Notes: generated by a model from the sequence alone, not told the origin. Numbered from the stretch's first letter, positions 34,464 to 42,946 are shown. The stretch is 64,000 nt of DNA from Anaerolineae bacterium (GCA_021324435.1 JAJPIZ010000002.1:1-64000), one strand, 5' to 3'. A program made the numbers and translations.

Positions 34464-35078
34464 ATGAAATCCCTCCTTGGCCAACGCCTGCAATTTGATT
34501 GGAAGATTGTCGCAGTGACCATCGTCAGCACCCTGTTGCTGATGGTGGATGCTTATCATCGCCTGACGCCAAACAAAGGTTATGACCGGATAATTTTATA
34601 TCTGCTAATTCCACTGATCATTGTGTTGGTGATCTTTCGCGAGAATCCACGTGAATATGGATTTACTCTCGGCGATTGGAAAGCAGGCCTGATCATCACG
34701 GGCATCGCTATTCTTTTGATCGCTCCTGTGCTTTGGCTGGTTGCACACGGCGGAGCGATGACCGACTATTACGAATCTCAACTTGCCGGATTGCCGTGGA
34801 ATACATTCATTGACTTGTTCGGCTGGGAGTTTTTCTTTCGCGGTTTCATCTTGTTTGCTTATGCGCGGAAGTTTGGTGCGGAGGCTCTGTGGCTGCAGGC
34901 TGTTCCATTTGCGCTGGCGCATATAGGCAAACCCGAGGTTGAGACTCTATCCACGATTTTCGGCGGCTTTGCATTCGGCTGGATCGCGTATCGCACGCGC
35001 TCTTTTCTTTATCCCTTCATTGTGCATTGGTTCGTGGCATCCTTTACGATTGTTGTGGCGGCAGGCATGTTGGGATGA
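34464..35078 (+). CDS. CPBP-family intramembrane metalloprotease
   Basis: A 204-residue protein with about six membrane helices. Family motifs: 'WEFFFRGFIL' (ExxxR; many relatives have EExxxR, here the second Glu is Phe), 'PFALAHIGKPEVETLSTIFGGFAFGWIA' (in pieces, motif with His) and 'FIVHWFVA' (third motif His). CPBP proteins are related to the eukaryotic CAAX prenyl protease Rce1; bacterial members act in membrane proteolysis or bacteriocin self-protection. The start at 34464 avoids overlap with the upstream gene. Confidence 0.85.
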   Translation: MKSLLGQRLQFDWKIVAVTIVSTLLLMVDAYHRLTPNKGYDRIILYLLIPLIIVLVIFRENPREYGFTLGDWKAGLIITGIAILLIAPVLWLVAHGGAMTDYYESQLAGLPWNTFIDLFGWEFFFRGFILFAYARKFGAEALWLQAVPFALAHIGKPEVETLSTIFGGFAFGWIAYRTRSFLYPFIVHWFVASFTIVVAAGMLG

Positions 35079-35124
35079 ACGTATCGCGCAATTCAACCTT
35101 CTCAAGTTTTTTTGAAATGCAATC

Positions 35125-35571
35125 ATGACAGATCGGTTCACTATTCGCCCCGCCACAGCGGAAGATTTTCCCGCCATTCGCGCTCTTATCCATCAGGTGC
35201 GAATCAATCCAGCAGATTTGGACTGGCGTCGTTTTGTTGTGGCCGTTGACGGGTCCGGGCGGATGCGGGGATGCGGCCAGTTGAAGCCTCATGGGGCCGA
35301 TATCCTTGAGCTGGCTTCGATTGCGGTTGAGCCATCCTTCCAAAATCAAGGCATAGCGCGCACCATTATAGAGCATTTGATCGCGCAGGCTTCGCGTCCG
35401 TTGTATCTCACCTGTCGTTCCGGCTTAAAATCGTTCTACGAAAAATGGGGATTTCGCGTGTTGGGTGAAAATGAAATGCCGCCTTATTATCTGCGCCTGG
35501 TCAGGCTGGTCTCTGCGATTTCGTGGCTGATTGCGCGCGGCGAGACCATGCTGGTTATGAAATTGTCGTAA
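35125..35571 (+). CDS. GNAT-family N-acetyltransferase
   Basis: A 148-residue acetyltransferase. N-terminal 'FTIRPATAEDFPAIRALI' and acetyl-CoA binding motif 'IAVEPSFQNQGIARTII' (Q-x-x-G-x-A), then 'FYEKWGFRVLGENEMPPYY'. The last strand resembles the ArgA/YhbS-like group. The acceptor is unknown. No clear ribosome binding site. Confidence 0.87.
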   Translation: MTDRFTIRPATAEDFPAIRALIHQVRINPADLDWRRFVVAVDGSGRMRGCGQLKPHGADILELASIAVEPSFQNQGIARTIIEHLIAQASRPLYLTCRSGLKSFYEKWGFRVLGENEMPPYYLRLVRLVSAISWLIARGETMLVMKLS

Positions 35572-35574
35572 AAT
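35569..35574 (+). promoter_or_regulatory. -10 box (TAAAAT) of a probable leaderless comEA promoter
   Basis: TAAAAT overlaps the stop codon of the acetyltransferase gene and ends 6 bases before the comEA ATG at 35581. No -35 and no good ribosome binding site are visible. Confidence 0.45.
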
Positions 35575-35580
35575 CAGGGT

Positions 35581-36174
35581 ATGAAACAGATTAGTTTTGT
35601 GTTGATTGGCGTACTGGCGGGTTTCATTCTGGCGGGCGGTCTTTTGCTCGTGTCGCGACTGCCGGGCGGCAAGCCTGTGACGCTTGAACCCGCGCCAACA
35701 AAGCCGCCCATCGAAGTGCATGTCATCGGCGCGGTCGTGCGACCCGGTGTTTATAGTTTTGCTGAAGGAAGCCGCGTACAGGATGCTGTGACTGCCGCGG
35801 GCGGACTGCTCACGGAGGCTGATCCGAATGCAATCAATCTCGCCGCGAAATTGGAAGACGGTCAGCAGTTAAGCATTCCATATCAAAATGGGGCAGGGCC
35901 AAGCGTGAACTCATCCGCGCCGTTCGATGTGATTCCCACGCCAGACTACAGTTCTTCGGATGGGTCTTCTCCAGATGTGGCACAGATCAACATCAACATC
36001 GCTTCGTTGGAGGAACTTGAGACTTTGCCCGGGATCGGTCCAGCCACCGCGCAGAAGATCATTGATTATCGCGATCAAAACGGCCCATTCATGCAAATCG
36101 AAGATATCATGAATGTCCCCGGGATCGGACCTGCGACGTTCGACCAGATCAAAGATTTGATCACGGTGTATTAG
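35581..36174 (+). CDS. comEA: ComEA-type DNA-binding protein (SLBB + helix-hairpin-helix)
   Basis: A 197-residue protein. Residues 3-25 are a membrane anchor, so the rest is outside the membrane. An SLBB domain covers about 44-100 ('VHVIGAVVRPGVYSF', 'AVTAAGGLLTEADPNAINLA' in pieces), followed by two helix-hairpin-helix motifs ('LETLPGIGPATAQKII', 'IMNVPGIGPATFDQI'). ComEA captures incoming double-stranded DNA for natural transformation. comEC, the channel gene, is not in the window. Confidence 0.9.
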   Translation: MKQISFVLIGVLAGFILAGGLLLVSRLPGGKPVTLEPAPTKPPIEVHVIGAVVRPGVYSFAEGSRVQDAVTAAGGLLTEADPNAINLAAKLEDGQQLSIPYQNGAGPSVNSSAPFDVIPTPDYSSSDGSSPDVAQININIASLEELETLPGIGPATAQKIIDYRDQNGPFMQIEDIMNVPGIGPATFDQIKDLITVY

Positions 36175-36198
36175 ATCTGCGTTGACGGTTATAGATGA

Positions 36199-36230
36199 CA
36201 GAGGCGGCGTTTTGCGCCGCCTCTGTTTTT
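36199..36230. terminator. Terminator between comEA and the convergent acyl-CoA dehydrogenase
   Basis: CAGAGGCGGCG, 5-base loop, CGCCGCCTCTG, then five T on the plus strand. Confidence 0.9.
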
Positions 36231-36262
36231 ATTGATTGAAATTATGCACTCCACAAGGCGGG

Positions 36263-37408
36263 TTATTGATTCAAAATATTCCTCGCAATGACCAGTCTCT
36301 GCACTTCGCTTGTCCCTTCGCCGATGGTCATCAGGCGCGCGTCGCGGTAGATGCGTTCGACGGGATATTCGCTTGAATATCCATATCCGCCATGGATTTG
36401 GATGGCATTGCGGCAGACGCGTTCCACCATTTCGGTCGCGAACATTTTGCCCATGGCAGCCTCTTTGACGAAAGCGCGCCCCTGTTGTTTGAGCCACGCG
36501 GCGCGATAGACCATGAAGCGCGCGGCTTCGATCTCGGTGGCCGCGTCGGCCAGCATCCATTGAACGGCTTCAAAATTTGCAATCGGCTGACCAAACGCAT
36601 GGCGTTCTTTCGCGTACGACAACGCGTACTCGTGCGCGGCCTGCGCCAACCCGACGGAAATCGCGCCAATGCCGATGCGACCGCCATCCAGCGTGGACAG
36701 AGTCTGTTGCAGGCCGTGCCCCTCGACGCCGATTAGATTTTCGAGCGGGACGCGCACATCTTCATACGTTACAGCATGAGTCGGCGAACCGTGCAGTCCC
36801 ATTTTCTTTTCGGCGGGTCCGATCTTCAGTCCCGGTGTGTTGGTTGGGACGAGGATCATGCTCAATGAACGGGAGCCGCTTCCGGGGGCGGTTTGAACGA
36901 GGGTGATGATGTATTCGGCGATGGAGGCGTTCGTGCACCACATCTTCGCGCCGTTGATGATCCACTCGTTTCCTGATCTAACAGCCCTGGTCTTGATGCC
37001 CTGCAAGTCCGATCCCGCGCCGGGTTCGGTCAGTGCGAGAGCGGCAATTTTATTTTTTCCATTGGCAACCATTGGGAGCCATTTCCTCTTGAGTTCTTCG
37101 CTTCCGTACAGCACAAGCGGCGTTGTTCCCAGGCCATTATGTGCGGCGAGCGAAAGCGCAGTGGAGCCACATGCCCAGCCGAGTTCCTCGATGGCAATCG
37201 TCGCGCTGACTGCATCCATGCCTGCCCCGCCGTATTCTTCAGGAATGTTGAGTCCCAGCAAGCCGAGCGCCGCGCCTTTACGGACGGCATCCCAGTTGAA
37301 CTCGCCGGTCACGTCCACTTCGTGAGCTTTTGGTCGGATTTCTTTTTCGACGAAATCGTGAACGGCTTTCCTCCATAAACCCTGCTCTTCGGTCAGATCG
37401 AAATTCAT
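36263..37408 (-). CDS. Acyl-CoA dehydrogenase
   Basis: A 381-residue flavoprotein of the same family as the one at 25495 but clearly different in sequence. Motifs: 'LALTEPGAGSDLQG' near 124-137, 'WCTNASIAEY', and 'IHGGYGYSSEYPVERIYRDARLMTIGEGTSEVQR' in pieces near the end, with Glu in 'GEGTSE'. The first 'EEYGGAGMDAVS' block is also typical. It follows the acidic 'FDLTEEQGLWRKAVHDFVEKEI' N-terminus. Substrate chain length is not evident. Confidence 0.93.
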   Translation of the reverse strand: MNFDLTEEQGLWRKAVHDFVEKEIRPKAHEVDVTGEFNWDAVRKGAALGLLGLNIPEEYGGAGMDAVSATIAIEELGWACGSTALSLAAHNGLGTTPLVLYGSEELKRKWLPMVANGKNKIAALALTEPGAGSDLQGIKTRAVRSGNEWIINGAKMWCTNASIAEYIITLVQTAPGSGSRSLSMILVPTNTPGLKIGPAEKKMGLHGSPTHAVTYEDVRVPLENLIGVEGHGLQQTLSTLDGGRIGIGAISVGLAQAAHEYALSYAKERHAFGQPIANFEAVQWMLADAATEIEAARFMVYRAAWLKQQGRAFVKEAAMGKMFATEMVERVCRNAIQIHGGYGYSSEYPVERIYRDARLMTIGEGTSEVQRLVIARNILNQ

Positions 37409-37432
37409 TGTCGCTCCTCCTCAACTCATTCT

Positions 37433-37675
37433 TTATTTGACATTTTTTGCTTTGTTATATTCTTCAAGTATCTCTTTCGCTTCATCGGCTTGCCCCTTTG
37501 GAATGAAGATTTGCACCCTCCCCAATCCATTAACGGTGACGGGATAGATGTGATGTCCAACTGCCTCCTGAAACAATTCCACTTCGATGCCCTCTGCTTC
37601 GAGATAACTTTTGAGCAAATCTGCTTCGAGGCGGCCATTGGTTTCGGTCAACAATTCCCATGTGAGTTTGTCCAT
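37433..37675 (-). CDS. DUF2007-like small protein
   Basis: An 80-residue protein: 'WELLTETNGRLEADLLKSYLEAEGIEVELFQEAVG' (in pieces), then a short beta-hairpin and 'IFIPKGQADEAKEILEEY'. This helix-strand pattern matches the DUF2007 family of putative signal-transducing small proteins with a ferredoxin-like fold. It starts on the last base of the upstream membrane protein gene's stop codon (TAATG). Confidence 0.75.
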   Translation of the reverse strand: MDKLTWELLTETNGRLEADLLKSYLEAEGIEVELFQEAVGHHIYPVTVNGLGRVQIFIPKGQADEAKEILEEYNKAKNVK

Positions 37676-38493
37676 TAGAATCTCCACGTGAGGATGAACA
37701 GCGCTGTCCACAAAATGCTAATGACGAGTTGTCGCACGCCAATTGCAACCGGCTTCGCGTTCACTGCCGGGTTGAAAACACCCCAGACTGTTTCGAGCCA
37801 CTGAACAAGATACGGGACGAAGATTAATCGCGGTAAAACAGATGACAGGCCCAAGGTCAACGTAAGGACGAGATTGAAGGACGTATACACCAGCGCGCGG
37901 CGTCCCATCTTCAATTGTACGCTTCTTTCCGGGACTTCGGCCTGCTCCCGTTGCTCGAGCCTCAGATAGGCATGGACGATGGATGCCGCTGACTGAAGCC
38001 ACGTCAGCAACCACAACCACCATCCGAGTGGATCATAATGTCCGATTCCAATCCAATACGCGGCCGGCGCGGAGAGCGATAACACGCCTGTGGCGATGAT
38101 CTCGACTCCGGCTTGCCTGCGCTCGGCGCGTTTGCTGACCAGCCATAAGTGCCAGGCAAAGACTGGAATTCCGGGTACAGCCAAATAAGAAATGTAGCCA
38201 TCTCCCAACAAGAACAATTCACCGAGCGCCAGCAACGCTATGACTCCGTAGATGAAAATCCAAAAACGCGCTGAGGGGAGATCGGTGCGCGGCCGTCGGC
38301 CAGAATAAACTTTAACCGCGATGGTCACAGGCTGTCGCAAAAGGAACGCCGCCATCGCCGCGATGCAAAGACCAAGACTCGCGGGGTTGAAGTTCTTACC
38401 GGCAAATATGCCAATGATCAAAGGGCTTAGAATGAACACCCACGAGCCGTGATCCTGAGGCAGGGCGATACGCCGTTTGAAGAAAGACTGCAT
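37675..38493 (-). CDS. YwiC-like membrane protein
   Basis: A 272-residue protein with about eight membrane helices. The N-terminal 'LPQDHGSWVFILSPLIIG' with the conserved His-Gly-Ser-Trp is the hallmark of the YwiC-like family, whose function is unknown. It overlaps the small DUF2007-like gene by one base. Confidence 0.8.
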   Translation of the reverse strand: MQSFFKRRIALPQDHGSWVFILSPLIIGIFAGKNFNPASLGLCIAAMAAFLLRQPVTIAVKVYSGRRPRTDLPSARFWIFIYGVIALLALGELFLLGDGYISYLAVPGIPVFAWHLWLVSKRAERRQAGVEIIATGVLSLSAPAAYWIGIGHYDPLGWWLWLLTWLQSAASIVHAYLRLEQREQAEVPERSVQLKMGRRALVYTSFNLVLTLTLGLSSVLPRLIFVPYLVQWLETVWGVFNPAVNAKPVAIGVRQLVISILWTALFILTWRF

Positions 38494-38527
38494 TCGCGGT
38501 TGTCCGGGAATTGATGCGCGAGATAGA

Positions 38528-39490
38528 TCAAGACGGCTTGATGGTGATCAGGGTTGTGCCGTTGTAGGCAATTGCACACCAGCCGACCATTGGCTCTCTC
38601 AATTCAAGCCAGGCTTCATTGGGTGAAATGACTTTGATGCTCTTCCCGTGTACCGATGTGCCCTTAACTAACGCGCCCACTATTTTGGCGCCGACGTTTG
38701 GTTGTGTTCGAACATTGACGCCGCTGGGCGCGATCACTGTGCCGTGGTAGGCTTGCGGCGTTGGCGAAGGCTCCGGAGAGGGGGTCGGCGGCGGGGGGGT
38801 CCCGCCAGGCGGAGGCACCGGTTGTTGATCGAGTTGGGAGGCAAACCAATCGGCGATGATGTCTAAATCAACGATTGTATCAAGGCCGTCAATCCGGCCT
38901 TCTTTGGAATACTGCCACATCGCCCATTTTTTCCAGCCCACGGGCATGGCTGTGGGCGCAGGTTCGCTGAACTTATCCGGTTCGTACGGATACCATGCCA
39001 CCCACAACGGATAGTTGGAGGCCCATTCAGGATGACCGCCTCTGTTGTCAAGCACGAATGACCATTGATATTGACTGGTATAAATGATTGGAGTCCGGCC
39101 AGAGAAAGCCTGCGCTTTGTCCAGCCAGGTTTTAATGCCAATCGACGCGGCGTGTCTGACCTTGATAGTGGCTCCCTCCAACCCCTCAACATCCAAAACG
39201 GGAGGCAGGTCGCCGGCTTGAAATCCACCGGCTTGCGCGACAGCCTTTTCGTAATTGGCAAATTGTTTGGCGGCATCCTGATCGGCGTGAAAATAATGAT
39301 ACGCGCCTCGGCGGATGTTCAGCGCTTTCAAGCCGGTCCAGTTTTGGGCAAGCGTGGGGTCTATGTAATTCACGCCTTCACTGGCTTTGCAAATGACAAG
39401 TATGGGGCGCGGGGAGATTTGATCCCACTTGACGTTTCCCTGCCAGCGAGAGACATCCAACACGACGGGGGTTTTCAGTTTGTATTTCAT
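38528..39490 (-). CDS. GH25 lysozyme-like muramidase with SH3 domain
   Basis: A 320-residue protein. The GH25 barrel spans about 7-205: 'VLDVSRWQGNVKW', 'GAYHYFHADQDA' and the catalytic acidic pair in 'PPVLDVEGLE'. A proline-rich linker of about 30 residues follows, then a bacterial SH3 domain ('SGVNVRTQPNVGAKIVGALVKG' in pieces) that probably binds cell-wall material. It hydrolyses the beta-1,4 bond between N-acetylmuramate and N-acetylglucosamine. No signal peptide is visible, which is common for phage-type lysins; no other phage gene is nearby. Confidence 0.87.
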   Translation of the reverse strand: MKYKLKTPVVLDVSRWQGNVKWDQISPRPILVICKASEGVNYIDPTLAQNWTGLKALNIRRGAYHYFHADQDAAKQFANYEKAVAQAGGFQAGDLPPVLDVEGLEGATIKVRHAASIGIKTWLDKAQAFSGRTPIIYTSQYQWSFVLDNRGGHPEWASNYPLWVAWYPYEPDKFSEPAPTAMPVGWKKWAMWQYSKEGRIDGLDTIVDLDIIADWFASQLDQQPVPPPGGTPPPPTPSPEPSPTPQAYHGTVIAPSGVNVRTQPNVGAKIVGALVKGTSVHGKSIKVISPNEAWLELREPMVGWCAIAYNGTTLITIKPS

Positions 39491-39560
39491 GCGATTGCTT
39501 CCTGTTTTGGATTATAGCAAATTCTCCGCTTTAAGTCTGAATTGGAGTGGGGTAGTCCTT

Positions 39561-39586
39561 ATTACAATTCTGTAATTCTAGAATTA
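39561..39586 (+). promoter_or_regulatory. Two overlapping palindromes upstream of the diguanylate cyclase gene
   Basis: ATTACA-ATTC-TGTAAT (39561-39576) overlaps TAATTCTAGAATTA (39573-39586), a perfect 14-base palindrome. They sit just upstream of a TATAAT box, where an operator would control RNA polymerase. Confidence 0.5.
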
Positions 39587-39598
39587 AGGCTTGCAGTC

Positions 39599-39604
39599 TA
39601 TAAT
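39599..39604 (+). promoter_or_regulatory. -10 box (TATAAT) of the diguanylate cyclase gene
   Basis: TATAAT 12 bases before the ATG at 39617; the transcript would have a leader of about six bases and no ribosome binding site. Confidence 0.5.
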
Positions 39605-39616
39605 ACAAATATATCT

Positions 39617-40948
39617 ATGTGGGTTGTGACTGTTCGTTCTCCGGTCAGTGGGCCTGCCGAATATGTTTTGAAAGACGGCAGGAATACTTTGGGCCGAAAT
39701 CCCGCCAATGATATCGTCATTTCTGATGAGTTGGCTTCGCGACTACATGCCGAGATCGAGTGCGAATCGGATCGGGCGGTGATTAAGGATTTGAATAGCA
39801 CCAATGGGACCTTCGTAAATCGGGAACGGATTCTCGAGCCTTGCACCTTGCACTCGGAGGATGAAATCCGCATTGGACAGCATGTCGCCACGGTCACATT
39901 TTCGGAAAACGGCAGCGCTTCGCCTCGCAAACCCGATCTTTCCGATACTCAGCCTGTCACGCGCAATCTTATCCTTCAATCTGTGGAACAGAATCCGGTG
40001 TTGTTGTATGAGATTTCGAGCAGGCTCTCCACCATAGTTGACTTAAATCTGGCGTTGCAGGAAGTCTCAACCGTTATGCAAACGGCGATGGGGGCTGACA
40101 GGTTTGAAGTGATTCTGCGCGAACGCTTCTCTCGCATCGGCGAAATGGGGTTTCCTGTTTCCGTTGCCAGGAAGGCTATTGACAAGCGGTCGGTGGTGGC
40201 AATATCCGATTTGATGTCCAAGGGGGTTCGCGAGTTGAGCGAGAGCGCGAAGCTGTTGAAAATCCATTCCATTTTGTGCGTTCCGGTGATCGTGGGTGAT
40301 GATGTAGAAGCCGTAATGTATGCCTATAAAACGGATCAAAAGTCTCGCCCTTTCGACCAGCACGATGTCCAATTGGCTGTGGGCGTCAGCCATCAGATTT
40401 CGTTGACCATTGAACGCGCGCGCTTGCTTGAGCAAGTGCGCGTCTATGAGCACTGGGCGATTACGGACTCTCTGACGGGCCTGCCCAATCGTCGGCAGAT
40501 TCTGCGGCACGCCGAACTCGAATTCCAGCGCGCTCTGCGCTTCCATCATCCTTTGAGTGTGATGATGATTGACATCGACTCATTCAAACACGTCAATGAT
40601 ACCTATGGCCATCCGGTTGGCGATCAGGTATTGGCGGAAGTGGTGGCGCGTTGTAAGCAAGGCTTCCGAAAAATTGATCTGCTGGGACGTTACGGCGGCG
40701 ATGAATTCATTTGTTTGCTGGTGGAAACTGAAATTGAGAGCGCTCGTGAAGTGGCGGAACGAACAAGACATAGTGTCATGGAGACGCCGATCACAACAGA
40801 TCGCGGTCCACTTAATATCACCATAAGCATTGGCGTGGCCTCGCTGTCAGTCAAACATTCCACCCTCTCGGCCACGCTCAGTTCCGCGGATGATGCTTTG
40901 TATGTTGCAAAAAAGACGGGGAAAAATAAAGTGGAAATATCGGGTTGA
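39617..40948 (+). CDS. FHA-GAF-GGDEF diguanylate cyclase
   Basis: A 443-residue soluble protein. FHA domain at about 1-95 ('NTLGRNPANDIVISD', 'ASRLHAEIE', 'DLNSTNGTFVN'), which binds phosphothreonine peptides; GAF domain at about 125-280; GGDEF domain at about 290-440 with intact 'RYGGDEF' and, five residues upstream, the inhibitory-site motif 'RKID'. It should make cyclic di-GMP and be subject to product inhibition. The FHA domain links cyclic di-GMP synthesis to Ser/Thr kinase signalling. The HD-GYP protein at 7155 would do the opposite reaction. Start at 39617 follows the -10 box closely. Confidence 0.92.
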   Translation: MWVVTVRSPVSGPAEYVLKDGRNTLGRNPANDIVISDELASRLHAEIECESDRAVIKDLNSTNGTFVNRERILEPCTLHSEDEIRIGQHVATVTFSENGSASPRKPDLSDTQPVTRNLILQSVEQNPVLLYEISSRLSTIVDLNLALQEVSTVMQTAMGADRFEVILRERFSRIGEMGFPVSVARKAIDKRSVVAISDLMSKGVRELSESAKLLKIHSILCVPVIVGDDVEAVMYAYKTDQKSRPFDQHDVQLAVGVSHQISLTIERARLLEQVRVYEHWAITDSLTGLPNRRQILRHAELEFQRALRFHHPLSVMMIDIDSFKHVNDTYGHPVGDQVLAEVVARCKQGFRKIDLLGRYGGDEFICLLVETEIESAREVAERTRHSVMETPITTDRGPLNITISIGVASLSVKHSTLSATLSSADDALYVAKKTGKNKVEISG

Positions 40949-40982
40949 TCCTTCGCTGTTGATCTGAAAACTTGTAGAAGAC

Positions 40983-41022
40983 AAAGAGCCTCGCAGTGAA
41001 TAGACTGTGAGGCCCTTTCTTT
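40983..41022. terminator. Bidirectional terminator ending the sulfur/cytochrome operon
   Basis: GCCTCGCAGT, 6-base loop, ACTGTGAGGC (one G-U pair), with AAAGA before and CCTTTCTTT after. It serves the convergent diguanylate cyclase and YeeE genes. Confidence 0.8.
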
Positions 41023-41036
41023 GAAAATTCTTTATG

Positions 41037-42281
41037 TTAACCGCATCCGCCGCCGCTTTTATCACGTTTCAACTGCAACTTGATCTTTGGCGTGTATTGC
41101 AGATTTTCAAACTCGATGGGATTCGGGTCGGAACACAGATAACGGTCACCGAGCGCGGAGGGGAAGTAGTACGCGGGCCGGTCGCCGGTCGGATAGACTT
41201 TCAGCGTCTGGATGTTTGGATCGTCGGCGTTGAAGAACTTGATCCAGTTGTTGACGCCGCCTTCAAGGATGTAAACGTTCGGAATGCCTTCGGCGACCAG
41301 AATCTTCCACGCTGAAGTCGCATCGTCTTCATTGTTGCTCATCACCACATAGACTGTGTTGGTCGCGGCTTTTGCCAATAAATCAGGCAGGATGCTCTTG
41401 ATTTGGGTCAAGGGGACATTCTGCGCGCCGCGAATGTGGAACAGGTTGTAGTCCGCTTCAGAACGGACGTCGAGCATGATCAAGTTGATCTTTTGGTCAT
41501 AGATCGTCTTGAATAATTCAGCAGGGACGATCTGCACTTCGCGGTTGGCAAGCGCCGCTTCCTTGTCCGCGGCGATGCGCGCGTATTTTTGTTCAGTGGT
41601 GGGTTGGCCGATGAAAACGGTAGCCACTGCCAGGGCGAGAAGAACCGCCGCGCCGGCAATCCGCAGTTTGGGTTCTTTGCTCAGGTCACGTTTGCCAACG
41701 ATGCGTTCGAGTTGTTCTGCTCCCCAGAACATAAAGAGCGCCATCAAAACAACCAGCAGAACGACCACACCGGTGGGTAAATGGAGAACGTCAGGCAGCA
41801 ACACGCGGCCATAATAACCAGCGTTGTTGTACCAGCCATCGAAATATTTTTCGGTCTCGCTAAAGAGCCATGCGCCGACAAACCCGCCGCCGAGGAAGAA
41901 CATGCCGTCAATCTTGCCGGTGGAAGCGGAGGCAATCGAAGTGGTTGGGCAGAAGCCGCCGATGATAAAACCGACGCCCATGATGAGGCCGCCGAGGATG
42001 CCTGACGCCAGATACGTTGGATTGACCCAAACCTGACTAAAGTCCAGAATGCCGAGGCCGGCTGTGGCGAAAAGCAAGACCATCGCGACCGCGATCGCGG
42101 TGAACATGACTTTGAGCACGGTCATTTCTTTGAAGTAGAACTGAGCCGCCAATTTTTGAGAGTTACCAAAGCCGGACATCTCAAGCGTGAAACCGAAAGC
42201 GAAGCCGATTAAACCGAAGACGACATAGGTCCACGGGTTGGATGCGCTTGTTGCAGTAAATGATTGGAGTGGGAAGTTCAT
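41037..42281 (-). CDS. YeeE/YedE-type transporter fused to a rhodanese-like domain
   Basis: A 414-residue protein. Residues 17-225 contain about six membrane helices with 'GVGFIIGGFCPTTSIAS', the pore-cysteine motif (Cys111) of the YeeE/YedE (TsuA) family that imports thiosulfate or related sulfur species. Residues about 250-350 are a rhodanese fold ('LIMLDVRSEADYNLFHIRGAQNVPL' in pieces, 'YILEGGVNNW'), but where the catalytic Cys loop should be the sequence is 'VVMSNNEDD', so persulfide transfer by the usual route is not possible. The extreme C-terminus is 'SGGGCG', which may carry a replacement thiol. AGGAG precedes the ATG at 42281; upstream in-frame residues are encoded by a repeat. Last gene of the operon. 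Confidence 0.85.
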   Translation of the reverse strand: MNFPLQSFTATSASNPWTYVVFGLIGFAFGFTLEMSGFGNSQKLAAQFYFKEMTVLKVMFTAIAVAMVLLFATAGLGILDFSQVWVNPTYLASGILGGLIMGVGFIIGGFCPTTSIASASTGKIDGMFFLGGGFVGAWLFSETEKYFDGWYNNAGYYGRVLLPDVLHLPTGVVVLLVVLMALFMFWGAEQLERIVGKRDLSKEPKLRIAGAAVLLALAVATVFIGQPTTEQKYARIAADKEAALANREVQIVPAELFKTIYDQKINLIMLDVRSEADYNLFHIRGAQNVPLTQIKSILPDLLAKAATNTVYVVMSNNEDDATSAWKILVAEGIPNVYILEGGVNNWIKFFNADDPNIQTLKVYPTGDRPAYYFPSALGDRYLCSDPNPIEFENLQYTPKIKLQLKRDKSGGGCG

Positions 42282-42296
42282 GTTGTTCTCCTTGGT

Positions 42297-42380
42297 ATGT
42301 CGTTGCGAGGGCGTTCTTCCCGAAGCAATCTCCTCGTAAATGAGGGGCTTGCTCCGCGCCTGCGACGCTTGCAACGACAT
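42297..42380. repeat. Dispersed inverted repeat, family B
   Basis: Ends ATGTCGTTGC and GCAACGACAT are perfect inversions; inside is CGAAGCAATCTCC, also found in the copy at 57159-57234. It fills the gap between the two YeeE/YedE genes. Confidence 0.7.
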
Positions 42381-42386
42381 GCTGAC

Positions 42387-42941
42387 TCAGTTCCACATTT
42401 TCCTTACGAAATAGGCCAGCCCGTACGCGCCGCCGAAGATGGCGAACATCACGGCCCATGAGCCAGCCGAGAGCGTCGCGCCACCCGATAGCGCCTGGCC
42501 AGATGTGCATCCACGCGCCATACGTGCGCCGTATAGGAAGAGCACGCCGCCGAGGAAAGCGAACAACCAACGGGCGCGATTGGAAATATGAGGACCTTTG
42601 GTGGTTTCAAGTTTGACGCGATTCCCGATCTTGCCCGAGACGAATCCGCCGACAAGTGCGCCAAAGAACACAGGCACAATCCAATCGTCGAGCGGATTCT
42701 TGTCGCCGCCCGCCATCTTCAACAGGTAGGGTGTGCGATCAACATGTGAGGGCGCAATCTGATCTTCGATGAAGGCGTCAAGTCGGGCCGTGGCCCCAGA
42801 GGAGCCGAGTCCGTTTCCCGTGAGGAAGAACGCCAGGAACAATACAATGCCAAGCACCATTCCGCCAAAATATGGATGGACGTATGGCTTGGGTGAACTC
42901 ATCTTTTTTGCAGGAGCAGTTGTGGTCATATCATTCTCCAT
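42387..42941 (-). CDS. YeeE/YedE family membrane protein
   Basis: A 184-residue protein with about four to five helices and the second half-type motif of the family, 'ARGCTSGQALSGGATLSAGSW' split around Cys152. Together with the adjacent gene's 'GGFCPTT' half it could form a complete two-component sulfur-compound channel, as in paired YeeE/YedE systems. A second start at 42929 (MTTTAPAKK) with GGAG 6 bases upstream is possible. Confidence 0.85.
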   Translation of the reverse strand: MENDMTTTAPAKKMSSPKPYVHPYFGGMVLGIVLFLAFFLTGNGLGSSGATARLDAFIEDQIAPSHVDRTPYLLKMAGGDKNPLDDWIVPVFFGALVGGFVSGKIGNRVKLETTKGPHISNRARWLFAFLGGVLFLYGARMARGCTSGQALSGGATLSAGSWAVMFAIFGGAYGLAYFVRKMWN

Positions 42942-42946
42942 GATTC

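Noticed and set aside
38528-39490. Prophage remnant marked by the GH25 lysin
   Set aside because: No holin, portal, integrase or other phage genes nearby; neighbours are ordinary chromosomal genes.
42282-42380. N-terminal extension of the YeeE-rhodanese protein
   Set aside because: These codons lie in the family B repeat; AGGAG and the family N-terminus support the start at 42281.
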